64,000 bases of DNA from a virus. The stretch covers positions 40,951 through 104,950 of the IMG/VR virus record IMGVR_UViG_3300042934_000426, one strand, 5' to 3'. Made by a program: the position numbers and the translations under genes. Under the pieces are notes generated by a model. It did not search any database and had not been told where the DNA came from. It saw nothing but the letters and a program-made list of their open reading frames with translations. Of this stretch, positions 32,287 to 41,171 are shown one piece after another (position 1 is the first letter of the stretch; each line of letters opens with the position of its first letter).

Positions 32287-32865
32287 TTACGTGTTATCGA
32301 TACTTAAATTTTCTCCATTAGCGGTGATACTAGAGCCCGTCATGGTGATGTTTCCTGATAAAGAAATCGCGGGTGCGACTACTTCGACTTTTGTTGTGCC
32401 TGTTAATTTAAGTGTAGGGGCAACTACTTCGACTACTCCCGAAGGTCGAAAAACGCGGGTCTTCGTGGATGTTAGTTCCACGTAAGGACGTTGCTCCTTC
32501 TTCGTATCGTCTAGTAGATTACCTTCTCTATCCTTATCCGAAGCGGGAAGCTGTACCCGTACGTAGTCTTTTCCAATCAAGATACGATTAGACGTGTAGG
32601 ACTGATTACGAACGAATCCCGCCATATACGGGGTGTCTTTTCTGCCTTCCATATAACCGACAATGACCATATCGCCTTCGATAGGCTCACGGTCGACGTC
32701 GCCTAAGACCCATACGTTTGTTGTGGCTCCATAGTCTAGGAATACGACGTCGATTTTCCCGTACTTCTTATAGTTGGCTACACTAACCACTTTGCCTATT
32801 TTTGTTTTTTCATAGGTGGGTGTTCGATGTACCTTCGGACTTCCTAGTGAGTTTTGTCTTTGCAT
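32287..32865 (-). CDS. Baseplate spike (P2 gpV-like)
   Basis: 192 aa. Residues 20-95 are an OB-fold like gpV/gp5 N termini (KIGKVVSVANYKKYGKIDVV, GDMVIVGYMEGRKDTPYMAG), and the C-terminal 60 residues (VEVVAPTLKLTGTTKVEVVA, ISLSGNITMTGSSITANG) form the repetitive triple beta-helix of a membrane-piercing spike. It follows the gpD-like hub gene as in P2 and PBSX. Expected to be a trimer at the tail tip. Confidence 0.85.
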   Translation of the reverse strand: MQRQNSLGSPKVHRTPTYEKTKIGKVVSVANYKKYGKIDVVFLDYGATTNVWVLGDVDREPIEGDMVIVGYMEGRKDTPYMAGFVRNQSYTSNRILIGKDYVRVQLPASDKDREGNLLDDTKKEQRPYVELTSTKTRVFRPSGVVEVVAPTLKLTGTTKVEVVAPAISLSGNITMTGSSITANGENLSIDNT

Positions 32866-32877
32866 GTTACCACCCCT

Positions 32878-34386
32878 TTAATTGACCAATTCGTTTAACT
32901 CCATTCCCCTTGTCACTTGGAGCGTTGTTGTCCAGCCTTCAAACACGTTAAACGAGTGTGAAACGCCTTCGACGTAGAATTCCTTCGTAAACGAAGGAGA
33001 ACGGTACACGACACGATGACCTACTCGGATATTGGCGTTCCCTCTGATTTCCAATGTTCCCGACCAATAGTTGTGATTATTCTCATACCAGGCTTTGAGT
33101 TTGGCGGTGTATGCCTTCGTCATGGTTTCGAGCGTCTTTCCGTGCTTATTCTTTTCGCTTTCTAAGATTTCAAGCCCTTCGATATCCACTTCGAGCGGGC
33201 TTAATCCGTAGCGCTTCACATGAGATTCGTTTATTAAAGGCGGGCACGCTTTTTTTAGGTCTATGCCTAATGGATTAACGGTTGTTCCCGCCCAAAATAA
33301 ATTGTAGTGCTCTCCGTCGCTTTTGGTTAGGTCTTCGTAGTGACATTCGTCTGCGTCGATTCGGTGGCTGACTAAACGGCTTCGAAGAGCAGAGCTGTAA
33401 GGCGTTTCACGAAGGCATAAAACCACCTTCGCCCCGTCTTCTCCGAATTGAAAAGACGTACCTGGGTAAAATCCTTTACCCTTCGGAAGGTTACCTTTTT
33501 CCACACTACTTGATTCTTCGACTTCATGCGGTACCGCTCTTCCTACTTCGGATGGATTCCATGCTTCATTTGGGCTTCGTACGTCTATCCATAGTTCAGT
33601 AAACGGTTTAATCGAAGCTCGTTCAAGCATATTCCATAATGAGCCTTCGTATTGGTCAGCACTAAAGAGGAAAGGAAGGAAGAAGTTAATCTTTCCTAAT
33701 TGATAACGGATAATTTGCCCCGCTTGTATCGTTTGCTTTCCTTTTCTGCCCCCGCCCATTTCATTGTAAACCGTCCACTCGGTATCATGGTATTTCATAA
33801 AGATATACCGCATGATATTGTCAATGAGTACGGCTGGTGTTCCTTTCATAATGCTGTCAGCGGTAAATACTTTCATCATTTCTATCCAGCCTACTTCGGT
33901 CAAGAAATGGCTCGCACTACTTGTTTTTCCTCCAATAGCGGGATAAAACTTCAGTAAGTCTTTTACAAATAGCTTTCCGAAGTCTCTTCCTGAAATCGTC
34001 GTTTGAACGGTAGGCTCCCCGTTTTCTCCTACGCTTCGACGGACGCTAATCGAATCGATTAAGCCCACCATGACCGTCGTGGTGACTTCGCCTATATAGC
34101 CCATTTCTATTACCACAATATCATTTGTGGTAAGGTAGGTTCGCCATTGGCTCCCCGCCAGGGAAATCGTGAAACTCCCAGCGGGGCTTTCTAGCGTTTT
34201 ATTGGTCATAATGGATAACACTTGGTTCATCGGGTTTAAGACTTCTCCGTACTGGTTCGTTTCTCCCCCGTAAGCATGGTAGCACTTTTCCTTCGTATGG
34301 AAACTCACTTTCAACTTCGGTTGATATACTCTAACGTCCAGTGGTGTTCGTAATACGTATTGCATTTCGGTGTTATTCGGATTCAT
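32878..34386 (-). CDS. Baseplate hub protein (gpD/XkdQ-like)
   Basis: 502 aa. MTNKTLESPAGSFTISLAG, then IVVIEMGYIGEVTTTVMVGL and the closing segment LEIRGNANIRVGHRVVYRSP with FYVEGVSHSFNVFEGWTTTL are the signatures of XkdQ/late control D proteins, which form the trimeric hub at the end of the tail tube. Gene order tape measure, hub, spike is preserved. Confidence 0.9.
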   Translation of the reverse strand: MNPNNTEMQYVLRTPLDVRVYQPKLKVSFHTKEKCYHAYGGETNQYGEVLNPMNQVLSIMTNKTLESPAGSFTISLAGSQWRTYLTTNDIVVIEMGYIGEVTTTVMVGLIDSISVRRSVGENGEPTVQTTISGRDFGKLFVKDLLKFYPAIGGKTSSASHFLTEVGWIEMMKVFTADSIMKGTPAVLIDNIMRYIFMKYHDTEWTVYNEMGGGRKGKQTIQAGQIIRYQLGKINFFLPFLFSADQYEGSLWNMLERASIKPFTELWIDVRSPNEAWNPSEVGRAVPHEVEESSSVEKGNLPKGKGFYPGTSFQFGEDGAKVVLCLRETPYSSALRSRLVSHRIDADECHYEDLTKSDGEHYNLFWAGTTVNPLGIDLKKACPPLINESHVKRYGLSPLEVDIEGLEILESEKNKHGKTLETMTKAYTAKLKAWYENNHNYWSGTLEIRGNANIRVGHRVVYRSPSFTKEFYVEGVSHSFNVFEGWTTTLQVTRGMELNELVN

Positions 34387-34394
34387 GCTACCAC

Positions 34395-37300
34395 CTACCT
34401 TCGAGTTGGATTCACTAGTAATTTCTGTTGCTCGTAATCTTTAATCGCTTGGGAAATGAGCTTCCGAAGTGAACTTTCTGACCGCTCATTTAGGCTTGCT
34501 ACGTCACCGCCCAGCTTCACATTTACCTGAATCGTCTTCGTCGAAGCGGTGTTTTCCCATTTACCGACGTCAGAATCACCCGCGCCTTGTAAGGCTTTCA
34601 TGAGCTCCATTGGGTTTTTGTATGTCCCTTGTTTACTCAGATAACCTAAGTGTAAGTGAGAACCTGTAGTCGATTCCCCACTACCAGGCTTATTTCTATC
34701 CCCACCGATGTTTCCGATGTACTGACCTTGTGCAACTGTCGCGTTTTTGTTCTTCTTATCGAAGAACTCTTCTAAAATCTTAGGGGCTATCTTCGATAGG
34801 TGGCTGTAGAAGTAGGTTTCGCCATTTTCCATTTCGATACCAATTTCCGTACCGCCTCCGTTCGTGTTCTTCTTCTTGTCTTTGTCATACTTTCCACCGT
34901 CGTCCATCGTAATGAACTTAATCCTACCGCCCGCTAAAGCTTGGATAGAATCTCCCTGATTTCCGTCGATGTCTAAGCCCCCATGCGCTTTTCCTGTACG
35001 AAAGTTTTCCATAGCTCCGAAGCCCGATGTAATACGGTTCTGCCAGCCTTTGAAGAATCCGTCAGCGGTGACGCCTGTTGTAGGGATTCCGAAGTTGCTC
35101 ATATACTTCGTTACGCCATTTACCCAATGCTGGTTTAAGCCTGTCGGGTCGTTCTTCGCTCCTACAGGAGCATACTTCTTTTGAATCTCTTCAATCGTCG
35201 TAAGTCCTTTGTCCGTATAGAGGCGCTTCAAGTTACTTGCCATGGCTTCGATACCCTTTTCGATACTTTCGAAGCTCATTAGACCGTTTTTACCCATCAT
35301 ACCGCCTACGTTGTTTTTATTCTTTACCGCATTAGACGTCCCGTTTCCTGTTTCGTGCATAGCGACCGAAGCAAGAAAAGCGGGGTCAATACCATACTTA
35401 TTACCCGCGCGCATAAAGGCTAGCCCTTGACCTGATAGCTCCCCTTTTAGCTGGCTGTCTAGCTGTTTACCTGTGACGCCTGACATCCTAGTGACATCAT
35501 ACCCACTTCCGAAGTTCCCGTTATCAAAAGCACTTCCACCAGGTATAAGCTCCTTCACAATCTCGATGAAATCGCCCCACATGGTCTTAAAGCCGTCTGC
35601 CCATTTCATATGGGTGTCGGTTACTTTGTCGAGCTCGGTTTTCCCATTTTCCTTGAATTTAATGAGTTGGTCGTTACCATCCCTCTTAAACTCTTCGAAG
35701 GTCTTAGCGGTGTGAACTTTTTGGGATTCGGCTTTATCTTCGACTTTCTTTCCTGAATGGAAAAAGCCTTCGACGCCTTCTTTTAGTCCTAGCCAGTTTT
35801 TCGGGTTCAAGTACTTATAGACGTCCTCTTCGTCAACGAAGGGAATAACACTGGCTAGCTCTGTAAAGAATCGGTCTGTGCCTATGCCCGCTGTTTTCGG
35901 GTCTAGCCCCGCGTTTTTCGCCCACTCTTTATGTTGCTCTTCGGAACCTGGTTTCATTGCTTCACTAATCGCATAGCCCGTACCTAACGTTAGCGCGGTT
36001 GGTAACCCTAAGAATGGGATAATATTCGATAACGTATCTGCGTCCGTGTCTATGCTCTTCTTTTTCTTTTTCTTAGATTTCGACTTCTTTTTATCTTTGT
36101 CACCGATGACCGTTGAATCGTCATCATCGTCCTTGCCTCCACCGCCTAGTAGCGGTAGTCTTTCTGTTAGGATTGACCCTAGTCCCGCTATTGCGCCAAC
36201 GGTCGCTAGCTCTTTCCAATGTTCTTTCATAAAATCAAGAATTTCTTTTGCGGGGTCACCCGAACTTGTAATGGCTTCGAGAACTTCGGTCACGGTTTCT
36301 TTTAGCTCCGTTACGACCGTTAAAATCGGCTGACCGATGTTTTCAAGTTGTTTATCGAAGCGGGAATTCACGTCAAGAATTTTCTGACCTAGCTGACCCA
36401 TACGCTCCTGATACTTCGCTGTTCCGTCCCCGTTTTCCAGGTCTTTCATGACGTCTGCCATTTTATCCTTATCGAAGGCGTTTAAGCCGTCTGTAGCGCT
36501 GTATAGGTCGTCTACCTGGCGCTTCGTCGCATTATAGCCACCGTCTTGTAACCATCGTTGAAGCATACGCTTCATAAGGTCTTCGTTGCCACCTGATTTT
36601 TCCTTTAAGAAGTCAGCCATGGCGGGTAGGTTATCTTCGTTCATTAGTCCGTCTTCGAAGCTCATTTCTAGGTCGTATAGCCCCATATTTCCGTATTTCT
36701 TTGGGTTATGGCGCTGTAGGGCTTGCATGCCCATGTACTTCCAATTATTGCCTTCGCCAGGGGTATAAATGCCCCCTAGACCACCAATGATGTTCGCTCC
36801 TTGCTGACCCGTTAGTTTCATCATGCCTTGCTCCATACCTATTGTATCGAGCGTCGTTTGATAAGCGAGAATTTGTTTCGCTCCCGTGTCTTTTAACGTC
36901 GTATTCATTTGACCTAACAATCCAGCGGACGTTTGCATGACTTCGAGAATACGCGGGGTCATTCCTGACTTCGCTACCGAAGCCCCTATCATATCAGAGA
37001 ATTCGCTTGGACTTGTGGTACCGCCCAGCTCTTTTACGGCTGATAAGCTCGAAGCGGTTTCTTGTACGTCTAGCCCATAAGCTCTTCCGAATTTTAAGGC
37101 ATGTTCGGTTTCGTTCTCACTAAGGGCTCCCGCTTGTCGACTGAAGGAATCTTGAAATTGCCAGGATTCTGCGGACGTGTAGCCCATTTTGTCACGTCGA
37201 CCGATATCCCCCATCGTGTCCCACATACCTTTAGCGGAACCACTGTACTCGTCCCCTCTTATGCGCTGGGATAAGTCCATCGGGGTTACCTGGGAATCAA

Positions 37301-37880
37301 ACGCTTTTTGGTAGGCTTCCATTGCCATCGACGTAATGCCTGATATTCCAGCTAGTCCGAAGGCAAATTTACCTAGCCCCATCATTTTGCCTATACCTGT
37401 ACCGACTAGACCACGCTCGATATTACTTCCTTCGTGACCACCCGAAGAGCGACCAGCTCCCGAACCTGACGTCGGTTGCACTTCGTATCTTTCGGATTCT
37501 TGATTTCGGTTCTTATACAGGTCTTCGACCGCCATTAGTTTCTTTCGAATTAAATCAAGCTCTTTCTCCCGTGCTTTGATTTGCTTATTCAGGTCTTCTT
37601 GTTCTGACCTAGACGATTTTTCCTTCTTACGATTTAGGTCTTCGACGACGGCATTTTGACGGTCGAATTCGCGGTTTAAGTCACGCATAGTGGACTTAAA
37701 TCGCTCCCTATATAAATCAAGAGCACGAAGTTGGGTATCGTCAAACACTCCCCCTCTTCGTGCTCCTTTGTCTATCTCACCTAGGACACTATTAAGGTCT
37801 TTCTGAAGGTGTTTCAAACCCCGTTCGAGCTGACCGAATTCTCCCCTAGCACTCACTCGTATTGAATGTTCACTAGCCAT
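34395..37880 (-). CDS. Tape measure protein with glucosaminidase-like and M23 peptidase domains
   Basis: 1161 aa. N-terminal 130 residues are a coiled coil (NREFDRQNAVVEDLNRKKEK); the middle has two hydrophobic stretches typical of tape measures. Residues about 805-930 (FMRAGNKYGIDPAFLASVAM HETGNGTSN) form a glucosaminidase/transglycosylase-like domain with the catalytic-type Glu in HETGNG. Residues about 965-1105 (GFGAMENFRTGKAHGGLDID and GSHLHLGYL) are an M23 LytM endopeptidase with the HxxxD and HxH zinc ligands. The tail tip should therefore carry wall-opening activity. It follows the frameshift-linked chaperone genes as expected. Confidence 0.93.
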   Translation of the reverse strand: MASEHSIRVSARGEFGQLERGLKHLQKDLNSVLGEIDKGARRGGVFDDTQLRALDLYRERFKSTMRDLNREFDRQNAVVEDLNRKKEKSSRSEQEDLNKQIKAREKELDLIRKKLMAVEDLYKNRNQESERYEVQPTSGSGAGRSSGGHEGSNIERGLVGTGIGKMMGLGKFAFGLAGISGITSMAMEAYQKAFDSQVTPMDLSQRIRGDEYSGSAKGMWDTMGDIGRRDKMGYTSAESWQFQDSFSRQAGALSENETEHALKFGRAYGLDVQETASSLSAVKELGGTTSPSEFSDMIGASVAKSGMTPRILEVMQTSAGLLGQMNTTLKDTGAKQILAYQTTLDTIGMEQGMMKLTGQQGANIIGGLGGIYTPGEGNNWKYMGMQALQRHNPKKYGNMGLYDLEMSFEDGLMNEDNLPAMADFLKEKSGGNEDLMKRMLQRWLQDGGYNATKRQVDDLYSATDGLNAFDKDKMADVMKDLENGDGTAKYQERMGQLGQKILDVNSRFDKQLENIGQPILTVVTELKETVTEVLEAITSSGDPAKEILDFMKEHWKELATVGAIAGLGSILTERLPLLGGGGKDDDDDSTVIGDKDKKKSKSKKKKKKSIDTDADTLSNIIPFLGLPTALTLGTGYAISEAMKPGSEEQHKEWAKNAGLDPKTAGIGTDRFFTELASVIPFVDEEDVYKYLNPKNWLGLKEGVEGFFHSGKKVEDKAESQKVHTAKTFEEFKRDGNDQLIKFKENGKTELDKVTDTHMKWADGFKTMWGDFIEIVKELIPGGSAFDNGNFGSGYDVTRMSGVTGKQLDSQLKGELSGQGLAFMRAGNKYGIDPAFLASVAMHETGNGTSNAVKNKNNVGGMMGKNGLMSFESIEKGIEAMASNLKRLYTDKGLTTIEEIQKKYAPVGAKNDPTGLNQHWVNGVTKYMSNFGIPTTGVTADGFFKGWQNRITSGFGAMENFRTGKAHGGLDIDGNQGDSIQALAGGRIKFITMDDGGKYDKDKKKNTNGGGTEIGIEMENGETYFYSHLSKIAPKILEEFFDKKNKNATVAQGQYIGNIGGDRNKPGSGESTTGSHLHLGYLSKQGTYKNPMELMKALQGAGDSDVGKWENTASTKTIQVNVKLGGDVASLNERSESSLRKLISQAIKDYEQQKLLVNPTRR

Positions 37881-37918
37881 AGATTACCCCCCTTTATGAA
37901 AACAAAGATAAAGGGAAG

Positions 37919-38293
37919 CTAGTCTATATCTTCCCAATCGTCTTCGTCTATGATTTCCTTCTTCGGAAGTTGGTTATTAGCCGTCTTGTAGATAGCTGGT
38001 GTGTCCGATAAACGACGGTCTATCTCTTCGGATTCCTTATCGTAGTCATCGTAGTCACTGTCTACATAGACTTCCTTATTCTCGTTGCTATTCGCTTTAT
38101 CTAATAAGATATGCTCGAATTCTAAGTCAATTTGTTCAGGTGTCATGGCTAGTATTCGTGGGTCAGTAGGTGGTAAGCACCCTCCGTTCCCCGCATAGAA
38201 CTTCCGAAGGTACCACATTTTACGCTCACTTGGTAGCTGGACTATCTCCTTCAGGTTCAAACTTTTTACGAAAGGAGTTTTCCCATACCTCAT
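37919..38293 (-). CDS. Tail assembly chaperone, downstream frame (gpT-like)
   Basis: 124 aa if started at ATG 38293, but no ribosome site precedes that ATG. It overlaps the upstream chaperone frame by 68 bases, and is in the frame reached by a +1 or -2 shift. The C terminus is very acidic (YVDSDYDDYDKESEEID, DEDDWEDID). Its position between tube and tape measure is that of the gpGT extension, so it is probably made as a fusion by programmed frameshifting rather than independently. Confidence 0.7.
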   Translation of the reverse strand: MRYGKTPFVKSLNLKEIVQLPSERKMWYLRKFYAGNGGCLPPTDPRILAMTPEQIDLEFEHILLDKANSNENKEVYVDSDYDDYDKESEEIDRRLSDTPAIYKTANNQLPKKEIIDEDDWEDID

Positions 38294-38681
38294 ATTGAGC
38301 GTAGACGTGATAAAGAACTTCAGGCTCTTTTACCTCTTCAATGTCTAACAACCATTCAGGGCACTTCGTTACGACTGTTGCTAAAACAGCCATACAATGT
38401 GCTAATGTTTTGACACTATTGTCCACTAGGTTTACGTCCTTTACACCCGCTTTTCGAAGGTACTCGGATTTCTTTCCACCCATTTGCATGTATTCGAAGG
38501 TAGTCGGTCGTTTGAATTCTACCCAGCCTTGGAACTTTGTTCCGAAGTCCGATTCGAAGTCAATATACGTACCGTTTTTTAGGTTACCGCCTAGATGGAT
38601 TTGCTCTGCTTGTTCTGCAAGTGCTTGCTGTTTCATTAGCTCTTGGATTTTCTCTAAATTGTCCTCATTACCCATGGTCAT
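38226..38681 (-). CDS. Tail assembly chaperone, upstream frame (XkdN/gpG-like)
   Basis: 151 aa from ATG 38681 behind CGGAGCTGGGTAGA. The N-terminal helix (EKIQELMKQQALAEQ), strand GWVEFKRPTTFEYMQM and helical rest match XkdN-like chaperones that coat the tape measure protein during tail assembly. The end (NSFRKKFEPEGDSPATK) overlaps the next gene in another frame; an A5G run at 38262-38267 is a possible slip site. Confidence 0.8.
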   Translation of the reverse strand: MTMGNEDNLEKIQELMKQQALAEQAEQIHLGGNLKNGTYIDFESDFGTKFQGWVEFKRPTTFEYMQMGGKKSEYLRKAGVKDVNLVDNSVKTLAHCMAVLATVVTKCPEWLLDIEEVKEPEVLYHVYAQYEVWENSFRKKFEPEGDSPATK

Positions 38682-38732
38682 TCTACCCAGCTCCGTTCTA
38701 CATTTTGGTAATCAATTTCTCTTTCATTATAA

Positions 38733-38764
38733 AACAACCCCTACCAAAAGGGTAGGGGTGTTTT
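38733..38764 (-). terminator. Terminator after tail tube gene
   Basis: Stem AACACCCCTACC / GGTAGGGGTTGTT around a CTTTT loop, followed by TTTATAATGAAAG on the minus strand. Partial termination here would raise tube over chaperone expression, as in other phages. The TATAAT next to it could also act as a -10 box for the chaperone genes, but no clear -35 is visible. Confidence 0.8.
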
Positions 38765-38784
38765 CAGCTTCGGAACCTCTTACA

Positions 38785-39222
38785 TTAAATCGCTGTTTCC
38801 ACTGTACCTTGGTCAGCGGATAAATAGTTCCATGTTGCGTTCTCGCCTGAAATAGCGTTTACTCGGAAGTTCTCGCTATAGTCAGCTAGTGAACAACCAC
38901 GGTATACCACAACGATATCACCTGTAAAGCGGTCTGTGATTTCAATGTCGATGACATTCATTTTCAGAATCCCTTCGCCTAGAACCGCTAGACCTAAGTC
39001 TTTTAGGGACTTCTTACGGATTTTAAACTTGTCGAAGGTTACGGAACCTTCGTAACGCAACGGTACGTGTTCCTGGGGCATAATGCTCCCAATTTCGTAC
39101 TGTGCTTCTTGCCCAAAGGAACGTCTACCATCTACCGATTGAGCTCGTCCTACTTCTTGACCGCCAATTTTCAAACGAATCGTGTGACCCGCATGGGCTT
39201 GTTGGTTTGTTATGTTTGCCAT
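38785..39222 (-). CDS. Tail tube protein (XkdM-like)
   Basis: 145 aa. Starts MANITNQQAHAGHTIRLKIG and contains VGRAQSVDGRRSFGQEAQYE and PLRYEGSVTFDKFKIRK, typical of XkdM/gp19-type tubes with a beta-sandwich forming stacked hexameric rings. It lies directly after the sheath gene and before a strong terminator. Confidence 0.88.
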   Translation of the reverse strand: MANITNQQAHAGHTIRLKIGGQEVGRAQSVDGRRSFGQEAQYEIGSIMPQEHVPLRYEGSVTFDKFKIRKKSLKDLGLAVLGEGILKMNVIDIEITDRFTGDIVVVYRGCSLADYSENFRVNAISGENATWNYLSADQGTVETAI

Positions 39223-39251
39223 GAGTTTATCCCCCTTTTGATTCCGCTAAA

Positions 39252-40361
39252 TTATAGCGTGAAGTGTGAAGTGATTAAGAAATTATTGATAGGTAGAGTT
39301 GGTTTCCCTTCCCAATCAATAAGGAACGCTGTACCTGACTTAACAACTTTTACAGAATCTTGTACATAATCTGTAATCCAGCCGTTCTTCTTGTACTCTT
39401 CGATACGAGAAACAGCGTCGTTATAGATAGTGATTTCGATTCCTGGTACACCCGCTTTACCTACGTGTTTGTTTTCCATCGTTTCACGCATATCTTGGCT
39501 CATGACGTCTTTTAACGTAGACACGGATAATTCACGCTCTGTTAAGTCCGTAGAAGACGATGTTGTAACACCTTGAACAACTCGAATTCCTCTACCTTTT
39601 ACGATTTCAGCAACCGCGATACCAGCCACTAGTAAATCACCTAGGTCTGTCGGTTCATACTGCTTTTCTAAGCCAGCGAAGCTCACATAATCGTATGTGA
39701 TAGGGTCTTGAGGGTTTTTGCCAGCCCATAAGCCCGCATAAGCTGAAGCAAGTTCAACCGAAGTCTTTAGTACCTTCGACCCGTCTGCTCCTGTTTCATA
39801 CACGGCTGGTGAAGCTATCACAATACGTGAATCCGCAATAGCCGTCTTCAGTGTGATGATTTCTTCTTTCGTCTTCCCGCTTGCATGACCTACGAAGGCT
39901 CTGCGTTCTTTGCGGTTAGATGTACTTGAAGACGTCACCACATGTGTTTTCACCTTTGTTAAGATAGCTGTTTCGGTTGTAACCGCTACGATACCATCCA
40001 CGAATTCCATGTTAAAGGCGTCAATCGCTTTTTGCCATTCTGCGTCGGTTGCGGGTGTTTGGGCTGTAGCCGTCTTCGATACAACGGAAACCGCGATTAA
40101 GTCCGCTCCATGGCTCCATGCGATTCTCATATTGTTGAGTAAATCGCCTTCGCCTAATTCTTCTGTTGCAAGCTTCGTTGTTTGTGAATTATACCAGCGC
40201 ACTTCTGCTATACCTACATCGGTAATTGCTGTCGTCGTTACCCCTACGAAGCCTAACGCACGAAATGAACCTAATTGAGAAGGTGTCATATTGCTTGTGT
40301 CGACTGTAGAGTAAGAACCAGGACGTCTAATTTGTGCTCCACCAAACGCTATTGTTGTCAT
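39252..40361 (-). CDS. Contractile tail sheath protein (XkdK-like)
   Basis: 369 aa, at the short end for sheaths. N terminus GGAQIRRPGSYSTVDTSNMT is the typical sheath opening; the middle (NRKERRAFVGHASGKTKEEI) and the C terminus (VEITIYNDAVSRIEEYKKNG WITDYVQDSVKVVKSGTAF pattern) are those of the compact XkdK group. Contraction drives the tube through the host envelope. This makes the phage a myovirus. Confidence 0.9.
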   Translation of the reverse strand: MTTIAFGGAQIRRPGSYSTVDTSNMTPSQLGSFRALGFVGVTTTAITDVGIAEVRWYNSQTTKLATEELGEGDLLNNMRIAWSHGADLIAVSVVSKTATAQTPATDAEWQKAIDAFNMEFVDGIVAVTTETAILTKVKTHVVTSSSTSNRKERRAFVGHASGKTKEEIITLKTAIADSRIVIASPAVYETGADGSKVLKTSVELASAYAGLWAGKNPQDPITYDYVSFAGLEKQYEPTDLGDLLVAGIAVAEIVKGRGIRVVQGVTTSSSTDLTERELSVSTLKDVMSQDMRETMENKHVGKAGVPGIEITIYNDAVSRIEEYKKNGWITDYVQDSVKVVKSGTAFLIDWEGKPTLPINNFLITSHFTL

Positions 40362-40379
40362 AATCGGTTTACCCCCTTA

Positions 40380-40616
40380 TTAATATGCTCGATTTGCTTG
40401 CGCTTCGAAGTCTCGTTTCCACTCGTCTTCGGAACGCTCCTGAAGACCTTTTTCAGCCTTCAACGCTTCGTATTTGAAGCTTGCTACCAGCCCAGGATTG
40501 ACCTTAGCTTTCGCAATATATTTTTCGAAGCTGACCATTTCCGCTTCCGTAGCCTTCGCTTCCGAAGCTTGTAAGTCGACTTCTGTAGCTTTTAAATTAC
40601 GCTTTTTTGTACTCAT
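40380..40616 (-). CDS. Small helical protein upstream of sheath, 78 aa
   Basis: ATG 40616 follows GGGGGAAACCGCT. Highly charged, helical (LQASEAKATEAEMVSFEKYI, KYEALKAEKGLQERSEDEW). In Firmicute myophages a small gene often lies between tail terminator and sheath; function not known. Confidence 0.6.
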   Translation of the reverse strand: MSTKKRNLKATEVDLQASEAKATEAEMVSFEKYIAKAKVNPGLVASFKYEALKAEKGLQERSEDEWKRDFEAQANRAY

Positions 40617-40628
40617 AGCGGTTTCCCC

Positions 40629-41171
40629 CTACCCTTTCATTCTAGTAGTCACTGTCACAGCACTAATCGGTTCTACGGTAGATACGAAGGTCACATCCAT
40701 CGGATTTAAGTAGCTCATTGTAATACTCGTCCAGTACAGCGCGGTATTCGCCTGTTGCATGGTGCTGTCTTGCTCGTCACGCCCGCTTCGAAGGGTGATA
40801 TTGAGAAGCCCCTTTTCTACTAAACTAGGACGAATAGCAAAGAGTATCGCCTTCGTATGAAGACCTAATCTATCCCGCTCGTCTGCGTTGGTATGCCATA
40901 CGCGGACTTCTAAGGATTCTTGAAAGAAGGTACCATAAAACGTTCGATATTCCTTCATTTCTGCGTCGTAGAAATGCCCTTGTGCGTCCGCTAAACTCTG
41001 CTCGGATTCGTTGTCGTCTACTCGATTAATCCCAATACACGGCATTTCTGCTTGAGTAAGTGGGTCGGCTTTGATGACCTTTACGTTTCCAAAGTTAAAC
41101 TTCGGAAGCTCTCTTTTTAACTGATTCACGATTTCGCTCTTTACGTCTACGTGCTGGAAGGTAAAGCTCAT
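40629..41171 (-). CDS. Tail terminator / tail completion protein
   Basis: 180 aa. The alpha/beta pattern (VDVKSEIVNQLKRELPKF, then PCIGINRVDD, FFQESLEVRVWHTNADERDR, LHTKAILFAIRPSLVEKG) matches phage tail-completion proteins, in which helices pack on a sheet and form a ring at the head-proximal end. Immediately upstream of the sheath region and overlapping its neighbour by adjacency (171/172). Confidence 0.65.
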   Translation of the reverse strand: MSFTFQHVDVKSEIVNQLKRELPKFNFGNVKVIKADPLTQAEMPCIGINRVDDNESEQSLADAQGHFYDAEMKEYRTFYGTFFQESLEVRVWHTNADERDRLGLHTKAILFAIRPSLVEKGLLNITLRSGRDEQDSTMQQANTALYWTSITMSYLNPMDVTFVSTVEPISAVTVTTRMKG

